A stretch of 14,112 bases of DNA from Treponema sp. UBA1233 (lineage in GTDB: Bacteria > Spirochaetota > Spirochaetia > Treponematales > Treponemataceae): contig DBWR01000063.1 of the NCBI GenBank assembly GCA_002309305.1, positions 78,004-92,115 on the forward strand. Direction: 5' to 3'. The first letter of the stretch is position 1; each line of letters opens with the position of its first letter. The notes beneath the pieces are model-generated. The model was not told where the DNA came from, searched no databases, and saw nothing but the letters and a program-made list of their open reading frames with translations. A program made the position numbers and the translations under genes. Shown one piece after another: positions 12,360-14,112 of the stretch.

Positions 12360-13745
12360 TTAATAATGACGGACAACCTCAAACCTTAAGAGTTCAATCT
12401 TGTCTCCAGGAGAAATGCCGCCCTTCCTCATGGCAATTGAAACCTGCTGGTCAACCGTATCCACACCATCAAGATCCGGAAGCAGGAGGCCCCTTTTGTA
12501 TCCGCTCTGTACGATGACTCCATATTTTTTTACGTCGAGTTCATCCTTGGATTTGATTTTTTCCGGCTCACTCAAAACATCAACGTTTATTTCAAGCCAT
12601 TTTAATTCACCAGGTTCCACAGCTTCAAAACGAGGGTCTTCGGAAACTGCACTCACTGCATTGCGCACTATCTCCTGTGCAAGATTATCCTTTGTGGGGA
12701 GTATCGTTCCAATGCAACCACGCAGCGCACCGAATTTATGCACCGAAACAAAAGCACCCGCCTTTGCGTTCAGGATTTCGTCGGGAACCCAGTCGGGAAC
12801 TTCCATGACCTTTCCGTTTTTAACAAAGTATTCCGCGGATGCCCTTGCAAGTTTGACGTAGGCATCAGATTTTTCCCTTTTATCTTCCAGGGCCTTTTCT
12901 TCGTGGTTCAGTCTGTCGGAAAGAAAATGCCTTCCTTCATCTTTTCCCTTTGGCATGAATGAACAGATTCCGTATCCGACACCCGTCACATCTTCGTGGG
13001 AATATTGTTTGGCTTCAATTGCAACACCATCCAGCGCACCCGCCATTATGACAAAAGATTTGTGTCCGCATTCCGCAGCCTTTTCGCAAAAATTTTCGTC
13101 AAAATCAAAAAGCTCGCCAAAACGTGCCCCGGAACAAACGTCCATTATCCGTTCATCGTAAACAGGACCTTCCTTCGCAAAACCATACGGCCCGTATTCC
13201 TGAAGCTTGTGTGACAAATCTCCGCTGGCAACATAAACAACCCTTCTGTTCAGGTCTTCCACCGCATCCCTGATCATCATTCCGTATTCATAATGCTTCA
13301 AGAGGTCAAAACCGGAAAGCCCAGTCCTGACAAGCTTAAAGTCCCTGTACTTCTTTGTGATAAACCATAGGGGGACCATGGTACCATGATCAAGCTCAGT
13401 TTTCTTTTCGCCAAGAGTGCCTGCCGGGAATCCTTTATCCTCTGCCTTTTGTGCAATCAGGTTTACAAGCTCCTGGTCATATTCAAGCTCGAATTTAACT
13501 TCCGGTGCCCTGAATTCTGCAAACGAGCCTGTTGTCTTTGTGCCAGGTGAGATGTGGAAATAGTCGGAATAAGAAATGCTGTGCGGGCTTGAAATGATGA
13601 TGGTCTGAGGTTTGAGAGCCGCAATTTCATCAGCCACTTTTTCATAAGCCCTTATTGTCTTTTCAACCTGTTTCTCACTCCCCTTTCCCACCGCAGGAAC
13701 AATCATCGGTGGATGCGGAACCATAAACGCTGCAACGATAGACAT
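12360..13745 (-). CDS. AmmeMemoRadiSam B-A fusion (Memo + AMMECR1), 461 aa
   Basis: Residues 1-270 are a Memo-like protein of the LigB/class III extradiol dioxygenase fold, with the conserved metal-site motifs VPHPPM (H11), SSPHS (H55), LDHGTMVPLWF (H120), SGDLSH (H179) and ECGHKS (C226/H228). Residues ~290-460 are an AMMECR1 domain with the signature LRGCIGT (341-347), ...DPRFE and KRGLLLPDLDGV. The two domains are separate genes in many organisms; their fusion supports a joint task with the radical SAM enzyme encoded next. The biochemical activity in bacteria is not known to me; human MEMO1 binds metal and AMMECR1 is uncharacterised. GGGGG precedes ATG 13745 at normal spacing. The upstream gene ends 46 bases away in the same direction, so cotranscription is possible. 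Confidence 0.93.
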   Translation of the reverse strand: MSIVAAFMVPHPPMIVPAVGKGSEKQVEKTIRAYEKVADEIAALKPQTIIISSPHSISYSDYFHISPGTKTTGSFAEFRAPEVKFELEYDQELVNLIAQKAEDKGFPAGTLGEKKTELDHGTMVPLWFITKKYRDFKLVRTGLSGFDLLKHYEYGMMIRDAVEDLNRRVVYVASGDLSHKLQEYGPYGFAKEGPVYDERIMDVCSGARFGELFDFDENFCEKAAECGHKSFVIMAGALDGVAIEAKQYSHEDVTGVGYGICSFMPKGKDEGRHFLSDRLNHEEKALEDKREKSDAYVKLARASAEYFVKNGKVMEVPDWVPDEILNAKAGAFVSVHKFGALRGCIGTILPTKDNLAQEIVRNAVSAVSEDPRFEAVEPGELKWLEINVDVLSEPEKIKSKDELDVKKYGVIVQSGYKRGLLLPDLDGVDTVDQQVSIAMRKGGISPGDKIELLRFEVVRHY

Positions 13746-13791
13746 TCTGCCCCCTTTTATGACGATGCGTTACAAGGATGCGGTAGTTTTT

Positions 13792-14112
13792 TTATTCCAC
13801 AACCTTTACTGATTTAATGATGATGTTGCGGCCATTTATAACAATTTCCTCTGTTTCCTCAAAAACTTGGGCCAGCTTTTCATCAATAGTCAGAGAAACT
13901 GTTCCGGATTTTTTAATTTCAATACACCAGCCGTCTTTGAGAGTACCGCCTTTTATTTTGACATTTTTCTGCTGAACAACATCATGCCATTTTTGATCCG
14001 GATCACAATAACCAATCTGCAATATTGAATCAGGGCCGGTTGTTTCAATTTCGAATTCAAGCTTATATTTTGGAGGAGTAGAACGCACCAGAACGCTCGA
14101 ATCAATACCAAA
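13792..14112 (-). CDS. C-terminal end of an unknown protein (runs off window)
   Basis: The frame stays open to the window edge (FGIDSSVL before VRSTPPKYKLEFEIET), so the true start lies outside; a GTG at 14088 is only an internal Val codon. The visible ~106 residues are beta-rich: KYKLEFEIETTG, SILQIGYCDPDQKW, GWCIEIKKSGTVSLTIDE, NIIIKSVKVVE. This looks like an immunoglobulin- or jelly-roll-type beta-sandwich at a C-terminus. Not recognised. No terminator is seen after its stop. Confidence 0.6.
   Translation of the reverse strand, partial: FGIDSSVLVRSTPPKYKLEFEIETTGPDSILQIGYCDPDQKWHDVVQQKNVKIKGGTLKDGWCIEIKKSGTVSLTIDEKLAQVFEETEEIVINGRNIIIKSVKVVE

Noticed and set aside
14086..14088. GTG as start codon of the right-edge gene
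   Set aside because: The frame stays open to the window edge and no ribosome site precedes the GTG, so the gene is treated as partial.

Overview
The window looks like a chromosomal segment of a host-associated anaerobic spirochaete, most likely a gut or rumen Treponema. This is inferred from four things: moderate-to-low GC; a superoxide reductase / rubredoxin / rubrerythrin oxygen-defence operon; a Memo-AMMECR1 fusion next to its radical SAM partner; and a G/C-rich triple-hairpin intergenic repeat of a style I associate with Treponema genomes. Species cannot be fixed from the sequence alone.

Layout. (1) 1-650, minus strand: a 74-aa unknown protein. Upstream of it is an easily missed unit with a good promoter (602-630), a ~94-nt leader, a 39-aa small ORF with a perfect GGAGGT ribosome site (501-382), and the triple-hairpin repeat. 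(2) 643-3157, minus strand: a GNAT acetyltransferase, then an operon of desulfoferrodoxin and a flavin reductase-rubredoxin-rubrerythrin protein, closed by a clear terminator. (3) 3263-3761, plus strand: a divergent DIP1984/septicolysin-like coiled-coil gene. (4) 3762-4032: a gene-free gap with a compact multi-hairpin element that may be a structured RNA. (5) 4033-8689, plus strand: three cell-envelope proteins of unknown function (3-TM, 1-TM, lipoprotein), an HD-domain phosphohydrolase that appears to be leaderless, and a 2-TM protein with an IGGANGPTSIFI motif. The first two envelope genes are preceded by near-identical promoter/leader blocks. (6) 8686-11425, minus strand: two tandem MATE exporters. 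(7) 11491-13745, minus strand: the AmmeMemoRadiSam pair. (8) The right edge holds the C-terminal end of another minus-strand gene.

How the genes work together. In the oxygen-defence operon the superoxide reductase turns superoxide into H2O2, the rubrerythrin reduces H2O2 to water, and the flavin reductase-rubredoxin module would feed electrons from NAD(P)H. Here donor and peroxidase share one reading frame. The join retains an internal Shine-Dalgarno and start codon, and it lies just after an in-frame A-AAA-AAC heptamer from which a -1 slip meets a stop after eight codons. It may therefore be a natural two-product gene, a recent gene fusion, or a one-base sequence error. The AmmeMemoRadiSam pair is a widely conserved system whose bacterial substrate is not known to me. 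I found no insertion sequence, CRISPR array, prophage or rRNA.
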